Of a stretch of 64,000 nt of DNA, positions 13,653 through 32,400 are shown piece after piece. The notes below the pieces were generated by a model. The model was not told the origin of the DNA. It made no database searches and saw only the letters and a program-made list of their open reading frames with translations. Every line of letters starts with the position of its first letter. The first letter of the stretch is position 1. This stretch comes from Moringa oleifera. Its lineage: Eukaryota > Streptophyta > Magnoliopsida > Brassicales > Moringaceae. The stretch is from positions 7,124,001 through 7,188,000 of the forward strand of contig JAJFZO010000230.1 of the NCBI GenBank assembly GCA_021397835.1. The letters run 5' to 3'. The translations under genes were made by a program, and so were the position numbers.

Positions 13653-13889
13653 TGATTAAAGGAGACTGATACAATGTCCTTTGGTTCATCCCGATGCAAG
13701 AACTTCTCGCAGTTTTGAAAGAGCTGACTTAATACTCGTCCGGTTTGTATGGGTGACATTAACTTAATTGGGCCGGATCGTGCGTATCAACCCCTCCCCA
13801 ATAGTTGGACTTTTAGCCCAATGGGTTGTGCTAACTGGGCCAATTGAGCCAATAGGTAACAACCCATCACTAGGCCCAATAGTTCTTGA

Positions 13890-14900
13890 ACGCCCTGATC
13901 CAAACCATAAGAATCCGGATTTCTTTCTTTCTTTAATTTTAGTTAATTTTTAATTTTGATAAATTGGGAATACTCAGTAGTGTAAGAAATTGACAGTGAT
14001 GCTGATGTAGTAACTAACCCGACTCTGACAAGAATGTGTGACAGTGTGTTCCATCAGCTTGGCTCAAAACAGCGACACTTCATCTTGTCTAATGAATACC
14101 AAGCTTAGGAGGATTTTTAACTTGATTTTTATAAAAATATAATTTTTTTATATATCATGTTACAATAAATAAATAATTAAGAATTTAATTTATTTTGTTA
14201 AATTTTTATGTATTAATATTTTTAAAAATTAATGAAATTAAAAATCTCACTCTTCACCTTAAAGTTTTTAACTAAAAAAAATTAAATTTATTGATAAATA
14301 TTATTTGAAACTTAAAAAAACACTCTTTTAATTTTTATCATTAATTTTAAATTGTCTCTAAATTGATGCTAAATAGTCAATTAGATCTTATCAAAAATTT
14401 TTTAAAAAATAAATATTTAAATTAAAATTTTTATATTATGAATTTTGACTTAATTTTTTTAAATATTAAAAACAAATTTTTACAATTTTTTATTATCAAA
14501 TATTCAAAAAAATTATAATAAATAATTTGAGTATTAAAATTTAGAGATTAACCCGAAATAAAATATAAAATTTATCTGAATAATTTTTTAAATATTTTAA
14601 CAATAAAAAATACTTAATTTTTTACAATAATTTAAGTTAGTGTTTAATTTTTGATTATTTTTTATTAATCACAATTTATTTAGATACATAAATAAAAATT
14701 AGAAAAATATTTTTAAATAATATTTATTTTTAATTTAAATTATACTGATTATTTAAAAGATATTAATAAATTATAATATAATAAAATAAAATAGTCAATA
14801 TTTTATTTGTTTATTATATTAATATAATAAATTATAAAAGATTATGTTACCATGATCAAATGAACACAGATCATGTCCTAAAAAACCAAAATAAAAATTT
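13890..14900. other. AT-rich intergenic DNA
   Basis: About 1 kb of strongly AT-rich sequence with no ORF or exon chain. It ends abruptly at a TATA-like box at 14902, after which the composition becomes markedly less AT-rich. Confidence 0.6.
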
Positions 14901-14901
14901 T

Positions 14902-14910
14902 TATAAAAGG
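14902..14910 (+). promoter_or_regulatory. TATA-like box of a possible small transcription unit
   Basis: TATAAAAGG is a close match to the plant TATA consensus, sitting at the boundary between AT-rich DNA and a more GC-balanced 400-bp stretch. It would place a transcription start near 14935. Confidence 0.4.
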
Positions 14911-15122
14911 AGCTGTCATTAACCACAAGAGACTGAGAGAGGCATTGTACAGAGGTCAGAAGATGGTGCCGCGTTTCTCTTTTTTAGCATTAATGGTTCT
15001 GTGAAAGCTGCACAGAAAGTTGAGGTGAAAGGTTTCAGAGGCGTCTAGGGATCGCCAAAGAGACAGTCTGGTGGCAGGGCTAGCAGCACGCTAGATTCCA
15101 TCACGGGCATTTACAGTCAAAA

Positions 15123-15284
15123 ATGGATGACAAGGGGGACCCCTCCTGTAACTTGAGAGCGACCTGGATGAGAAGATGGAGAAGGAAGCTAATGGCTCGA
15201 GCAGCTTTTTGCTCTGTCTCTTTCACCCACAAGCTTGTTAAAGTGGAAGAGCTCTCGTGTCATCCCCACCTTCACATGTTCTGA
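15123..15284 (+). CDS. Candidate 53-aa small ORF, unknown
   Basis: An ORF of 53 codons plus TGA, starting with ATG at 15123, lies in a 400-bp stretch that is less AT-rich than its flanks and downstream of a TATA-like box. The peptide begins MDDKGDPSCNL and has a Trp/Arg-rich centre (WMRRWRRKL). It then runs through RAAFCSVSFTHKLVKVEEL to a His-rich end. A 13-codon upstream ORF (ATG near 14963) precedes it in the putative leader. I do not recognise a family. It could be a small-peptide gene, a fragment of a spliced gene or a chance ORF in a noncoding transcript. It is tail-to-tail with the HD-Zip gene. Confidence 0.22.
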   Translation: MDDKGDPSCNLRATWMRRWRRKLMARAAFCSVSFTHKLVKVEELSCHPHLHMF

Positions 15285-16198
15285 AAATCTAACTATTCTT
15301 TTCACCTTCATCCTATAAACAAAAGATCCTGTTTATGTACCTAGTGGTTCGCAAGTTCTACTTCTGTCTTTTGGCTGGCAACCAGAGTGAATTATCTTGC
15401 AGAGACTAAGCAAAAACTGCAGCCAGAAGCATCTGGGTTACCATAGAAAGGATTAATTTTTTTTCATACAAACTGTGTTAATATTTTGAAGTGATGTTCA
15501 TGAGTTCTGCGGAAGTCTGGCTTGAGGCAAAATTCAGTCTGTGGTACCATGGCTCTCTTGGGTATGGTCTTGCCCTTCATAGATAGTCAGCCATGGGGTC
15601 AGGTCTACTTTTTACCAACCACATGGGCTGACAGCTTCTTCCATCAAAGACATCAGAGAAGAAATCAAAAACAGGATGGGCCAAAGGGGTTCACCTTCTG
15701 TTTCAGGAGTTTTTCTGGCTATTTTTTCCATGGAAACCAGCTATAGTAAATCGAATATTGTCATACTAACCTAGAAATGTTAGAATTCACCAAAACAAGC
15801 AATGTGGCGTCCTGATTATGCTCAAGTTTCTTCCAGTTTTCAGTAACCCAGAAAATCATAGTAGGAACTGGGAAGTGACTTAACATGACAGGCTTTCTGC
15901 TGCTGTTTGAATTTGTAACAGAACTCCCAGATAATTTCCAGATTTTCCTTTTTCTGTTTTGAAAAAAGAGAAAGCAGAAGGAACCAAGAACTTTTATTGA
16001 TAAGCTAGGGTAACTTGATAGTGATTAATATGGCTTTTACTTCAGCATTCACTGATAAACTACCCTGTTCCCGCCATTTTCTGAAGTTATTAACATCATT
16101 TGTACAAAATGAGATAATAGAACTACACAATCAAGTTACAAAAATATTGACAATTCTTATTCCTTTTTAAGCCTAGAATTCAGAGACTGCTGTTGCTA
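15285..16198. other. Intergenic / HD-Zip 3' flank
   Basis: Mixed-composition sequence between the candidate small ORF and the HD-Zip stop codon. The last 100-300 bases before 16199 probably hold the HD-Zip 3' UTR. A 74-codon ORF at 15522-15746 has no family resemblance. Confidence 0.5.
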
Positions 16199-17354
16199 TC
16201 ACTGCCCTGTGAAGTACCATTGAAGAGAAGGAGCTTGATCAACAGAGAAGAAGTTGCAGGACTCCTCTGCAGCAAAGACACTCTGCTCTTCCATTTTCAC
16301 TAAGTGGGGATGATTTGGGTTCCCCAAAATCATCCTCGAATTGGGTAACGGCAACTGTTCCATCCATGAATGTGAAGATGAAGATGACCCATTGAAATAC
16401 AGAGAGGAGGATGAAGCAGGTAACATCAGTTTCTGAGGTTTGCCATTCATGTTGCTCTCTTCTTTACCAATCCGAAAGCCATGGTCTTTGTTTTCCTGAG
16501 AGAAAATTTGACGTTCTTGTCTCTCTGCACACTCTTCCTTAAGCTTAGATTTCAACTCTTTGAGCTGCCATTTAACACAAGAACAACCTCTTAGAGCAAA
16601 ATCGCTCATTATCAAATCATGTTTGGTTCTAGAGAGAATCATCTCACTAACTTGAGATACTCATACCTTTGCAGCAAGAGCTTCTTTTTCTAGTTCAAGA
16701 GTGCTGTAGTCATGCTTGAGGGCATCATAGTTGGCTTTAAGGACCCCATAGTCTTTGTCCAATTGCTTAGTTTTCCAACGAGCTCGCCGGTTCTGAAACC
16801 AAATGGCTACCTGTCTCGGCTGCAGGCCTAACTCTTCTGCTAATTTGCTCTTCCTCTCTGGTTCTAGCTTGTTTTCGACCTCAAAGTTTTTCTCCAAGGC
16901 CTTCACTTGATCCGACGTCAACCGCCGCTTCTTCTCTGTGGTGGTGTGTGTTACTTCTTCAAAGTAGTCTTCTTCCGCAAAACCATCTAAAATTGTCTGG
17001 AACTCCCCGCTGTAGCCATGCCTGCTCTGTGCCTGTGGACTCTCTTCTGGATTAACAGAGTTGAATGTTTGTATGTCATTAGTTAATAGTTATTAGCATC
17101 AAAAGACGAAAAAGAAACCCAGAAAGCAGGATAATCTCTAGAACAATTTTCTCTTGAGTACTAAAAAATTCTGTAAGTTTTTCTTTTCCTTTCTGCCAAG
17201 CAGTATCAGATACCAGAAGGGTTCAAAAAAAGAAAAAAAAAAGGATAGATGGTATTGGGAGAATTTAATTGTTCTGGTAATCTCATTCTGTACCTCTAAG
17301 TGGGCATATGGAGATCACAGCACCCAGAGAATCTGGGGAAGCGATTGACTTCAT
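16199..17354 (-). CDS. Class I HD-Zip homeodomain-leucine zipper transcription factor (ATHB-5/6/16-like)
   Basis: Three exons: 17354-17294, 17046-16667 and 16564-16199. The CDS is 807 nt, encoding 268 aa. The N terminus [18 protein letters not shown] is close to the conserved start of the ATHB-6/16 group. The homeodomain covers about residues 58-115, with the helix-3 signature [10 protein letters not shown] at 103-112. It runs directly into a leucine zipper with heptad Leu at 116, 123, 130, 137, 144 and 151. That fusion defines HD-Zip proteins, and the lack of a START domain places it in class I. The C terminus has acidic, Ser-rich and Trp/Phe-containing stretches like known activation regions. 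Members bind the CAATNATTG palindrome as dimers and often act in ABA, drought or light responses. That role is inferred here. Splice phases (1, then 0) close perfectly with GT-AG borders. It is slightly shorter than the roughly 290-310 aa Arabidopsis homologues. Confidence 0.95.
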
Positions 17355-17662
17355 GACTGTAAGCAAGTGAAGATTTTTTCTGAACTGAGAGAGACCCTTT
17401 TGGTTTTCTCTGTTTTCTAGCTAATGTACAGAGCAAGAAATCAAGAAACTAGAATGGGAAATGTTCTGCAAGAATTATTGAACTCTTTAGCATCCTAGAA
17501 GCTTTTCCTGTGCTCCTTAGCATAACCTGTATACTAACCAAGAGAAACAGATACCTTCTCAGTTTTCTCAATCATTTTCTAATCATAAGGTGCAAATATA
17601 AAAGAGAGAGAGAGAGGTGAAAGGAACTGGCAAGAACTGTTAAGCTGCTTCATCAACAACAT

Positions 17663-17669
17663 TTATATA
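17663..17669 (-). promoter_or_regulatory. Probable TATA box of the HD-Zip gene
   Basis: TATATAA on the minus strand, about 310 bases upstream of the ATG at 17354. The intervening leader carries a CT-rich tract (GA repeat on the plus strand near 17602-17615), which is typical of long plant 5' UTRs. Inferred from consensus and position. Confidence 0.5.
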
Positions 17670-17699
17670 GACACTCAAACTGATGTGAAACGTGAAGAT

Positions 17700-20577
17700 G
17701 ATTTGAAATGTGACCCAAATTTTGGGCTCCTTCCTCTTTTTTTTCTTTTTCAATTACTTGTTTGGTGTGGCTGTCAGACCATCTTCCTTTTCGCTTTTCA
17801 GAAAACTACGCTGATTAGGAACTGTTTATCTTTACTCCTTCAAAAAAAAGTAACTTAAATGTTATTTGACCAACATCGACCTTTATGACTTCAAGTGTTA
17901 CAAGTAACCTTTTTGATTTCCTTTTTGTTTAAATTGTTAATGTTCAGTTAGCAAATTTTTGAATGTTCTTTTAATTTAATCATGGGTGTGATGTTATGGT
18001 CCGAATTTTCGAACTAATTAGCGTGATATTTAGGGAAATTTGTGTCTTGATTTTAAGTAAAATTTAAACAAATTATGAAAAGAGAAAATAAGAAGAGAAG
18101 CTCTTGAAGGAAAAAAAAAACCTTTTATTTGTTTTTTAAGTTAAAAAAACCTTTTATTTGTTTTTTAAGTTAAATACTTTACAATTGAAACATTTTTTTA
18201 TTTATAGTAAAATAACAATCAACAAATGATTTAAATAATATCTCTCTAAAAGAACTAAGATATTTTAAGAATTCAAAACTACTGATTTTCGATTTGAATT
18301 TTTAGATTAAAGCAATGAAGTTGCTATGTTGGAATAAAGCATCTTTATCAAGCAAATCTATACGCCAATGGAGTACTTGAGGAAAGAAAGATGTTTTACC
18401 AAGTCTAATATTAACGCAAGAAATATGTTTGTTTGAGTTGCTTACACAAGTTAAACAAGGTTTCTGAATGCCATCATTACACTAAACTATGTTGAGATTT
18501 TGATTTTCTAGTAATCTCTAACTTTGATTCATCCATACAATAATTAAAATTGAATTTCAGGGTAATGTAGCGAATTGACATGTGAGGTGGTAGACCTCCC
18601 TTACCGAGAAAATTTTCTCAGGAAAGTACAAAAAGTTTCCCTTAAAAATTTGCAGCTCAATAGTGTGAACCCAAGAAGAATGTGGCTTCATTGTTGCCTT
18701 TTTCTCCCCAAGTTTTTCGTGAATGTAATGCTTCAATGTGATGCACCATCTCTTGATTTCTTGTACCCTATTCTTCTGAAATAAACCATTGAAGTTAAAG
18801 CTTAGAAGATGAAAAAAAAAATAAAATTAACAGCTACCAGACACTAAAGATTTGATGAATGAGTTAAGAATCTTGAAGCTGATATTAACAACTGTCTTTT
18901 CGACAAAACACCGACTTCTCCATTAATATCACGTTCAGCTAATTAAGGATAACATACCTGTAGAGGGTCCTAACAGTGTCTGCAGTCAAGCCCACAATTG
19001 GGGTGACAAAAGCAATAGGCAGCCAGCCACCCAATTAAGGCAGGTTGGTCTCTCTGCCAGATGCATTGAAGTCTGCAAGCTTTTGATCAAACACAAGACG
19101 GGCATGAAGAATCCTGTAAATTCATGGGGTCTTGTCATCACGTTTTGATTCTTGGAACCATATCGCATAAACAGATAACAAACAAAGAGGCACGGAGCTG
19201 TTCTGGGTATACGTCTATCTGCTTTCCCTTCAAAGGGAAGCCCGGGTTCTTTGCGGGTTTGCGTCCGAATCTCACCCAAGATTTGCAGAAGATAATCCTC
19301 ATCAATAATGGCTGTATTTGATCACATGGGTTTTGCATTTAAGCTTTTACAATCACTAATCTTTGACAAGAAATCAATAAAGATCCTGAGATTATGTTGG
19401 ATATTCAAAGGGGACATTTAAACAAACACATAGAATACATACTTCGCATGCATGGAGATGAAAGAAAAGAAAGCAATGCATCCTTTGTTTCCATTTAGCT
19501 CATAGACCCCATAAAAGCCCAATCAGTGCAAGCTACACATGTGGGTATAGTAAAAAGTGACCATCAAAATAAAGCAAAGAAAGTGGCGAGTGAGAAAGAG
19601 AGAGAGACAACCATAGGGAGGAGCAGCTTTACTGCTTTAGGGAGAGTACGAAAACAGAATATTTCTTGACTTTTTTGTGCACTGAAATCTAATCAATGAG
19701 GTGAGAAAGATAAACTGGGGCAGAGCCGCAGAGTCGGTTTGTGGTAGATGAGAGGTGCTGTGGTTTCAAAAAGTTGGGTAATATCTTTTGTGGAAAAACG
19801 TTGCAGAATATTGCACTGTTCATATCCGACGAGATGCCTCAGTCAATCGTCCAACTCAAAAAGTCAAAAGTTTTTGCCACATTTTCTAAGTGAAATGGAG
19901 AAATTGTTAAATGGGTATGATGTAAAGGAGGGAGGCCGATAGTTAGGCAGAAAGAGGCACCTCACCTGTATGAATTTGGTTTACAGCACATTGAATCTTA
20001 CAGTGTCTTTTGGAACTCAACCTTTTTAAAGCACACAACAAGATAAACACATTAAACCCACAAGCTATTTTGCGTTGTATTACTCATCTATGCTTACCTT
20101 TTGAACTTCTACGACAAATTCTCGGGTCTCCTCTTTACTTTTCAATGCAGTTAAAACCAAGCAGGAGCAGAGGGAGAAAAAAAAGAAAAAGACAAAAAAA
20201 ACCAGACAGCAACTCCAGTCATGCGGTTAATACAAAAAAGAGGTAAGAGATTCACCAGCCCAACTCATGTATATTGATACACGTACGTGTCTCCTGGTGT
20301 CCCCCTGTCTGAATGAGAATTTACTAAAAGAAACAAGTACTAATTATCTGCAGGTGCCAGGTGCAGAGTCCATTAAAGAAAGAGAGATTTCATAAATCAG
20401 CTGTGTTAATGGGACAATATAATTCAAAAGCAGAAAGACAACATGTCTATTTGATTAAAGAGAAGGAAGAAATGAAGGAGAAATTAAGGAAAGCAAAATT
20501 GTATCATTTGGTCATGATCTTCCTCAGCAGCATATGAGCTACAAAATTTATGCTGCTACACGTTTGTCACCTGAAAA
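17700..20577. other. Intergenic region: HD-Zip promoter side and QTRT1 3' flank
   Basis: About 2.9 kb with no supported gene. The part next to 17.7 kb is HD-Zip upstream sequence, and the part next to 20.5 kb should hold the QTRT1 3' UTR. Between them is mixed DNA with an AT-rich core near 18.0-18.3 kb containing a small tandem duplication. ORFs up to 97 codons near 19.0-19.3 kb overlap on both strands and match nothing I recognise. Confidence 0.5.
18121..18175. repeat. Tandem duplication, 29-bp period
   Basis: CCTTTTATTTGTTTTTTAAG starts at 18121 and again at 18150, each copy followed by TTAAA. Two essentially identical units separated by 29 bases, apparently a recent slippage duplication. 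Confidence 0.85.
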
Positions 20578-26686
<6,109 letters not shown>

Positions 26687-28690
26687 CAAACAAATCTCTC
26701 TAACACTATAGCGTTCTATAAGGCACCCCTCTCGGTGAAACTTAACAAAGAAAAAAAACAATTATACCCCCATAAAGAAAAACTAAAAGAGAAACAACAG
26801 CAACCCAAAACAGAGCGGGCAGACAGCTTTGCCTCTGAAATTGCAATGTAAAAGGAAATTCCAGAATCAGTTACTATGTACGTCAAAGTTACTATGTCTG
26901 AAAAAGTAAAACACGTACATGAAGCCCCCCCTACTCCCCGACAAAAGAGACTTACAAACTAGAAAAATTGTGGAAACAACAACGATAAAAGGAGAAGCAA
27001 GTGCCCTAATGTACACGCACGAGAAACAGAGTCCCCCTTGTCTTCGTCGGCGGCTGCGTATAGAGCAGCCAACAAATAAAGAAAAAGACCGCATCCGCGT
27101 GCAGGCACGCATATGCACAGTGACCGCTCCGAAGAATAGGAGTTTTGTTTTTGTTTTTAAACTAAAGAATACTATTTTTAAACTTTTAAAATGTAAAACA
27201 TCAGCATTATGGTTACTAAGCCAGTGAGTTTTTGTTTTAATAAACATAAAAATCGTGTTACTTTATTTTAGATTTTTATTTTTTAGATTGTTTTTCATGA
27301 CTCTAAAATGTGTAGATAATATTAATGTTTCATTTAATTTGGAATGTTTTTAATTTTTTTTAAATTAGTTTTTAATATTTTATATTATTTAAATTGGATT
27401 TGTATACATTATGACATTAAAAATTAAAATTTGATATTACTTTAAATTATAATGTGTAGTTTTAATAATTAATCTATAATTATTACTTTATAAAATAAAA
27501 TATTTTCACAATAAATAGAGTAATTTTTTCATTAAAAAAATTGTATCAAATTATCTTGTTTGATTAATGTTAAATTTTTTATTTAAAAATTAAGCAATAA
27601 AATATTTAATAATAAATATTTAAAATTACATAAACATGATCTATTCTATCAAAAGTGAATTTTGTACAACTTAAATAAGAGAATAAAAATGAAAATAAAA
27701 ATAGTTAAAAAAATATTTGCATATATTTTATTATTGTAGTTAATAATGTATAAAATTATAAACAAGAGAGAGTGAAAAAGAAAGGATTTTAGTATCTCAA
27801 ACTAATGAAATTCAGAATTTAAAATATGAAGATTAGATTTATGATTATATCAAAATTAAATTTTTTTAATCAAATTATCAAATAAATATAATTTAAACTT
27901 AAATTTTGTAATCTCAATAATAAATATTTTGAATTTTTTTAAAAAATAAAAAGCAAAAATTTCATTTATCTTGAAATTCAAAATTTTTTGATAACAATTA
28001 TCACTAAATTGTAAATATTAAATATAAAAATAATTTAAAATTTAAAATTGCATTTGTATAAATATATATTATTAAATTTAAAATTTTAAAAATAATATAA
28101 ATAAAAGTTATTAATATAATTGCTGATAGGAATGTTCTAAATGCTTCTGATTTCTTTTTATGTATGCTAGATATGTTATGTGAAAACAGAAATAAAAAAT
28201 TACAAATATCGACCAGTATTGTGTTATTTGTAAATGTCATATATAACCTAGATAAATATATTATATTTACATTTGTACCCATGGTTTGTTTCATTTCATT
28301 CATTTATTAGGAAAACCGTTTTCTTTTTCCTCATAAGAAAATTATAATGGTAAAGAGCAAATTTTTCTCGAGCCTAATTTATAATTTATAATTTAATATT
28401 TTTAATTATTTGTTTTTACTTTTCATATTATATACCTAAATGAAAAATACGAAAAAGTTATAAGATCTAGGATTAAATTTAAGAGCATCTGACCTTTTAT
28501 CTTAAAAGCTTTATCATTTAAAGTATACCTACCATGTAACATTAAACTCTGAAAACTAAGAATATATAAGAGATTCTTTTTCATTAGTGAATTAAAAGGA
28601 ATTTTATGGGTTTCGTTTTTTTTTTTTTTTAAGAAAGGGAAAAGACTGTATATTGTACGAACTGACAATCGATAGAGCTCCCATCCTTAG
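26687..28690. other. Intergenic region between divergent QTRT1 and FAM91
   Basis: QTRT1 leader and promoter side up to about 27.1 kb, then strongly AT-rich DNA from about 27.1 to 28.65 kb. No exon chain is visible. The paired ORFs at 26867-27247 on opposite strands are in a GC-richer patch just upstream of QTRT1 and match no family I know. Confidence 0.55.
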
Positions 28691-29475
28691 CGGGTTTAGC
28701 CTAACAACCATATTAATGAATGTCATAATACCGGCACGTTTGTAAATCTGCATCTCTCGCTTCCTGTCTCTTTCATCTTCAAAGTCGATTCAAAGCATAG
28801 CTTCGATCCGCCTTCGGTACGCAGATCAGGTACCTCTGCTTTTATCTTCTTCCATTTTCGATCTGTGATTTGCCACAAGGAACTTCAAATTACTTGCACT
28901 ATCATACGGTGTTCCTGAAATTTCATGTCCGGCGGGACACTTAAACAAGGACTGAATTTATCATCACGCCATACCGAGCTGTTAGATTTAGTCTCAACTG
29001 TTTTTTTTTTTTTTGGGCTCTGATTTATGAATTTAGACACAATTTCTGATCTACATTTAGTCTAGCTATCGTGAATTCGTTTTGACAACGTGTAGTTTGC
29101 TCCCCTGAGTGAGAAATGACCACGTGAATCTTGTTTGTTCTTTGGTTTTCTTCTAATTCAGCGTATGCTACGTAAAGCGTATTTGATAGTTTTGAATGTA
29201 CTTCTCTAGGGGTAAAACAAGGTTTACTGGACAACGACGTATTATATTGGAAGTTAAACTTTGGTCTCAAACTAGACATATAGGAGCGCTGTATTTTTCT
29301 TTCTGCAGTTTATAATTTAACTTTAGTTAGGATGTGATTTTGTGATCTGGAGCTGTAGCCGAGACTTAATCATGTAGTTTTATGCTTTACTAGGCTTGTT
29401 TTTTGGTCTATTCACTTTGGCATTATTTTTTAAGCTCTAATTCATTTATTGCAGCGAGCAGATTAAGCATTTAAT
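28691..29475 (+). other. FAM91 5' UTR exons with intron
   Basis: A leader exon ends at 28829 with donor CAG|GTACCT, and the next exon begins at 29455 after TTGCAG, 21 bases upstream of the ATG. The intron is T-rich like other plant leader introns. The transcription start is not determined; sequence from about 28.7 kb is TC-rich and leader-like. Confidence 0.55.
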
Positions 29476-32400
29476 ATGCAGCACGTTCCTGCAACGATTG
29501 AGGAACAATTGATATTGAAAGCTATCAGAGAAGAATCTCCTTGGGAGAATCTACCAAAACGACTTCAGGCAACTCTGGGTTCTAAAGAAGAATGGCATAG
29601 AAGGTTAGGTGGCACAAAAGTGCTTCAATTGTAGCTGGACAAACACAGTTCTAAGTTATTTTCTTGTAAGAGGTGTTTTGTCCTCACGTTACCATGAAGT
29701 TGCACTGAATTATCCTTTAAAGGGGTTGGAGTGGTTGGACCTATATTGATCTAGTTGAATTCTATCTGGTTTGATGATCTTCATGTGCTTGAGTGCCTTA
29801 GCAAATCCAGTAGGGGTTGACATATGTGAGATATTAACAAACATAGGTATTAGTTTGTTCTCAGATCTTAGAAATAGGCAACTGGCACTGAGTTCAGCTT
29901 GTATATGCTATCAAAATTTTCCAAGCTGTCCTGATACTTTCAGGATGCATTAGTGTTCAAGGAGAGTACTGTACCAATGGGTCTTACAGGAACGAAGGAC
30001 ATTTAAATGGTTGAGTCATATTTGAGAGAATTTATGTTCCAATTAATTGTTTATAGAAACCCTCTTGGTGCACAGTAAATAATATTCTTTGTTACTGTTC
30101 AAAAAAATTGTTTATAGAAACTTGAATATTAGAGTTCCTTTGTCTAGTTATGATTTATTTTGTTGGTCCACTCACATGAAGTGTAGTAATATTTTGCAAT
30201 TAGATTTGAATTACTTAGTTGAATAAGCATTCTGGGGAAACTAAATATATCAGAGCATAATTTAGTGAAAGTTCTAAATCTGTTTCAGATGAGGTAATTT
30301 TGATTTCCTGACATACAGTATGGCATTAAGTAAAGTTGGTGAGTTATCTTGAGGAATTTTATGTCATGACTAGGTTCAAGTTCCATGTCTACCCAGTCTG
30401 CGCAAAAGGCATGTCGGTAGCATAAATTCTCTCTGGGTTAAAAATGAGTTGCAATCTCTGCTCTTCTGATTCTTATGATCTTGTTGCTCTTACTTATGAC
30501 CTGTAAATGGATCTTCAGTTTTCTCACGTTACCACCTCCCCTCCCTTCCCCACACCTGTTTCCCCCCCTCTCGTTGTTGTAATCTTATGCAGGGTGGTTG
30601 AACATTGCATTAAGAAAAGACTCCAATGGAACACATGTTTTGCTCGCAAAGTATGCAAAGAAGGTGAATATTATGAAGAAATGATGCGTTACTTGCGAAA
30701 GAACTTGGCGGTGCGTGTCACATGGGAAGTTTTTAAGAGGTCATCTTACATTATCATAAAAATGCTGCATTGTCTATGAAAGTTCCACCCGTATTGTGAT
30801 GATAGTGATGAATTTTCATTCTGAAAGTCATCTGGAGGAATGCTAGTGCTTACTTTAATTTGAAGTCTGTCTCTTACATTCTTTTATCCTTTTATGAAGA
30901 GAGGAAAGCTTTACTAAGTTTTGGCTGGGACAGTATCATAACTTTGCCATTGATAATGGAACAAAATGCAATTGCAAAGTCAGAGGCAATATTTGTCTTG
31001 CTGTCAATGACCATGGTGTATCTTTCTTGTCACATGCTTCAAGAAAAACTGGGCTTTTTAGTTACTTTTTATGCAGGGTATAGCTTCATAAATAGATAAT
31101 GAGTGACCAGTTTGTATGGATAAGTTAATGTTCAAGCAATATTATTGTTTTCTTTTACTTACAGGTTCTGTCCTATTTATTTATTGTGTTCCTTACTTGC
31201 AGCTGTTTCCTTATCACCTTGCGGAGTATGTTTGCCGTGTTATGAGGGTATCACCTTTCAGATATTACTGTGATATGATATTTGAGGTCATGAAAAATGG
31301 TAATATATTGTCTTTTGAGAAATCTAAAATGAGTTCAATGCATTGTGCTATCATTTTATACCATATATGTTACTTACTAACTTGTATCTAGGGATTTTAC
31401 CACAATAATTACATGTTATCATTGGTTAGCATTTCTTCTATATGAGTTTGCCTCAAATTTGATACCTACATTGTCTGGGGGCTCTTGTTAGTGGTACATA
31501 TTTTCTTATTGATGATAGATATGGTAGGCCTATGCTTTTATATACTTGTACTCACATTTCAACTTAAATCTAAAATAACAAGACCAATTAGAATTTTCTA
31601 TTTCCCTGAATTTACAAACTTCAAATACATCATAGCAGTTTTTCATTGCGATGTAGGATATGAATTAGGTTTCATTGACTCATGTGCTAGGCATTTTATC
31701 TTGGAGAGTTTCTTGTAAAAGAATGTACTTGTTTTGCCTTGTAATATTCTAACCAAGCCCATTTCAATCATTTACCAATTAGCCAAGACAAGCATAATTT
31801 GTTTGAAAGTAGAAGCCACTTGAATTCATGAGTTGGGCGTGTTTGTAGAAAGGTTTGTGCCACAGAAAGGTTCGAATTTCAGGAAGTGGTGAAGAAAGAT
31901 GGCAGAGTAAGTTGGAAGGAGATCAACCATCTGGATGGAAGGAACGTAAATATAATGTTCTCTTTTTTTATAAACCTGGTGATAGATGTACTTGATCATT
32001 TGTTATTGTGGACTCAAACTTATGACTTGTGAGGAAAGACATGAGCGATATTGTCATAAACTCATTGTGTAATAGGTGGTCTTAGAATTGATTGTAATTA
32101 TGTGATTGGTTGGATTGAACTAAAGTGGAAAATTTAATTAGATGGCTCAGGTTTTGTTCATGCAGCTGAAGCTGGGTCAAATTAGTGGTTGCATGCAAAT
32201 GAATGGAGTTTGAGTGATGCCTTGTGAGATTTGATCCATAATTGCTATATGTTTAGATAGTCTTCATTTGTTTCCTTCTTCCATTGTCTACTTTAATTAT
32301 CTATTTGATCAAGTAAGGGTTATAAAAGTTATGTCCAATTTGCTTTTGAAATGATCAGTCCATGATGCATTGTAATTGCTCCATATTTTTAGTTAGTGTA

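Noticed and set aside
18986..19338. Overlapping ORFs of 65-97 codons on both strands
   Set aside because: No recognisable motif, no splice-linked partner and no consistent strand preference.
26867..27247. Overlapping ORFs of 126 and 102 codons on opposite strands upstream of QTRT1
   Set aside because: No family resemblance and mutual antisense; more likely QTRT1 promoter or leader sequence.
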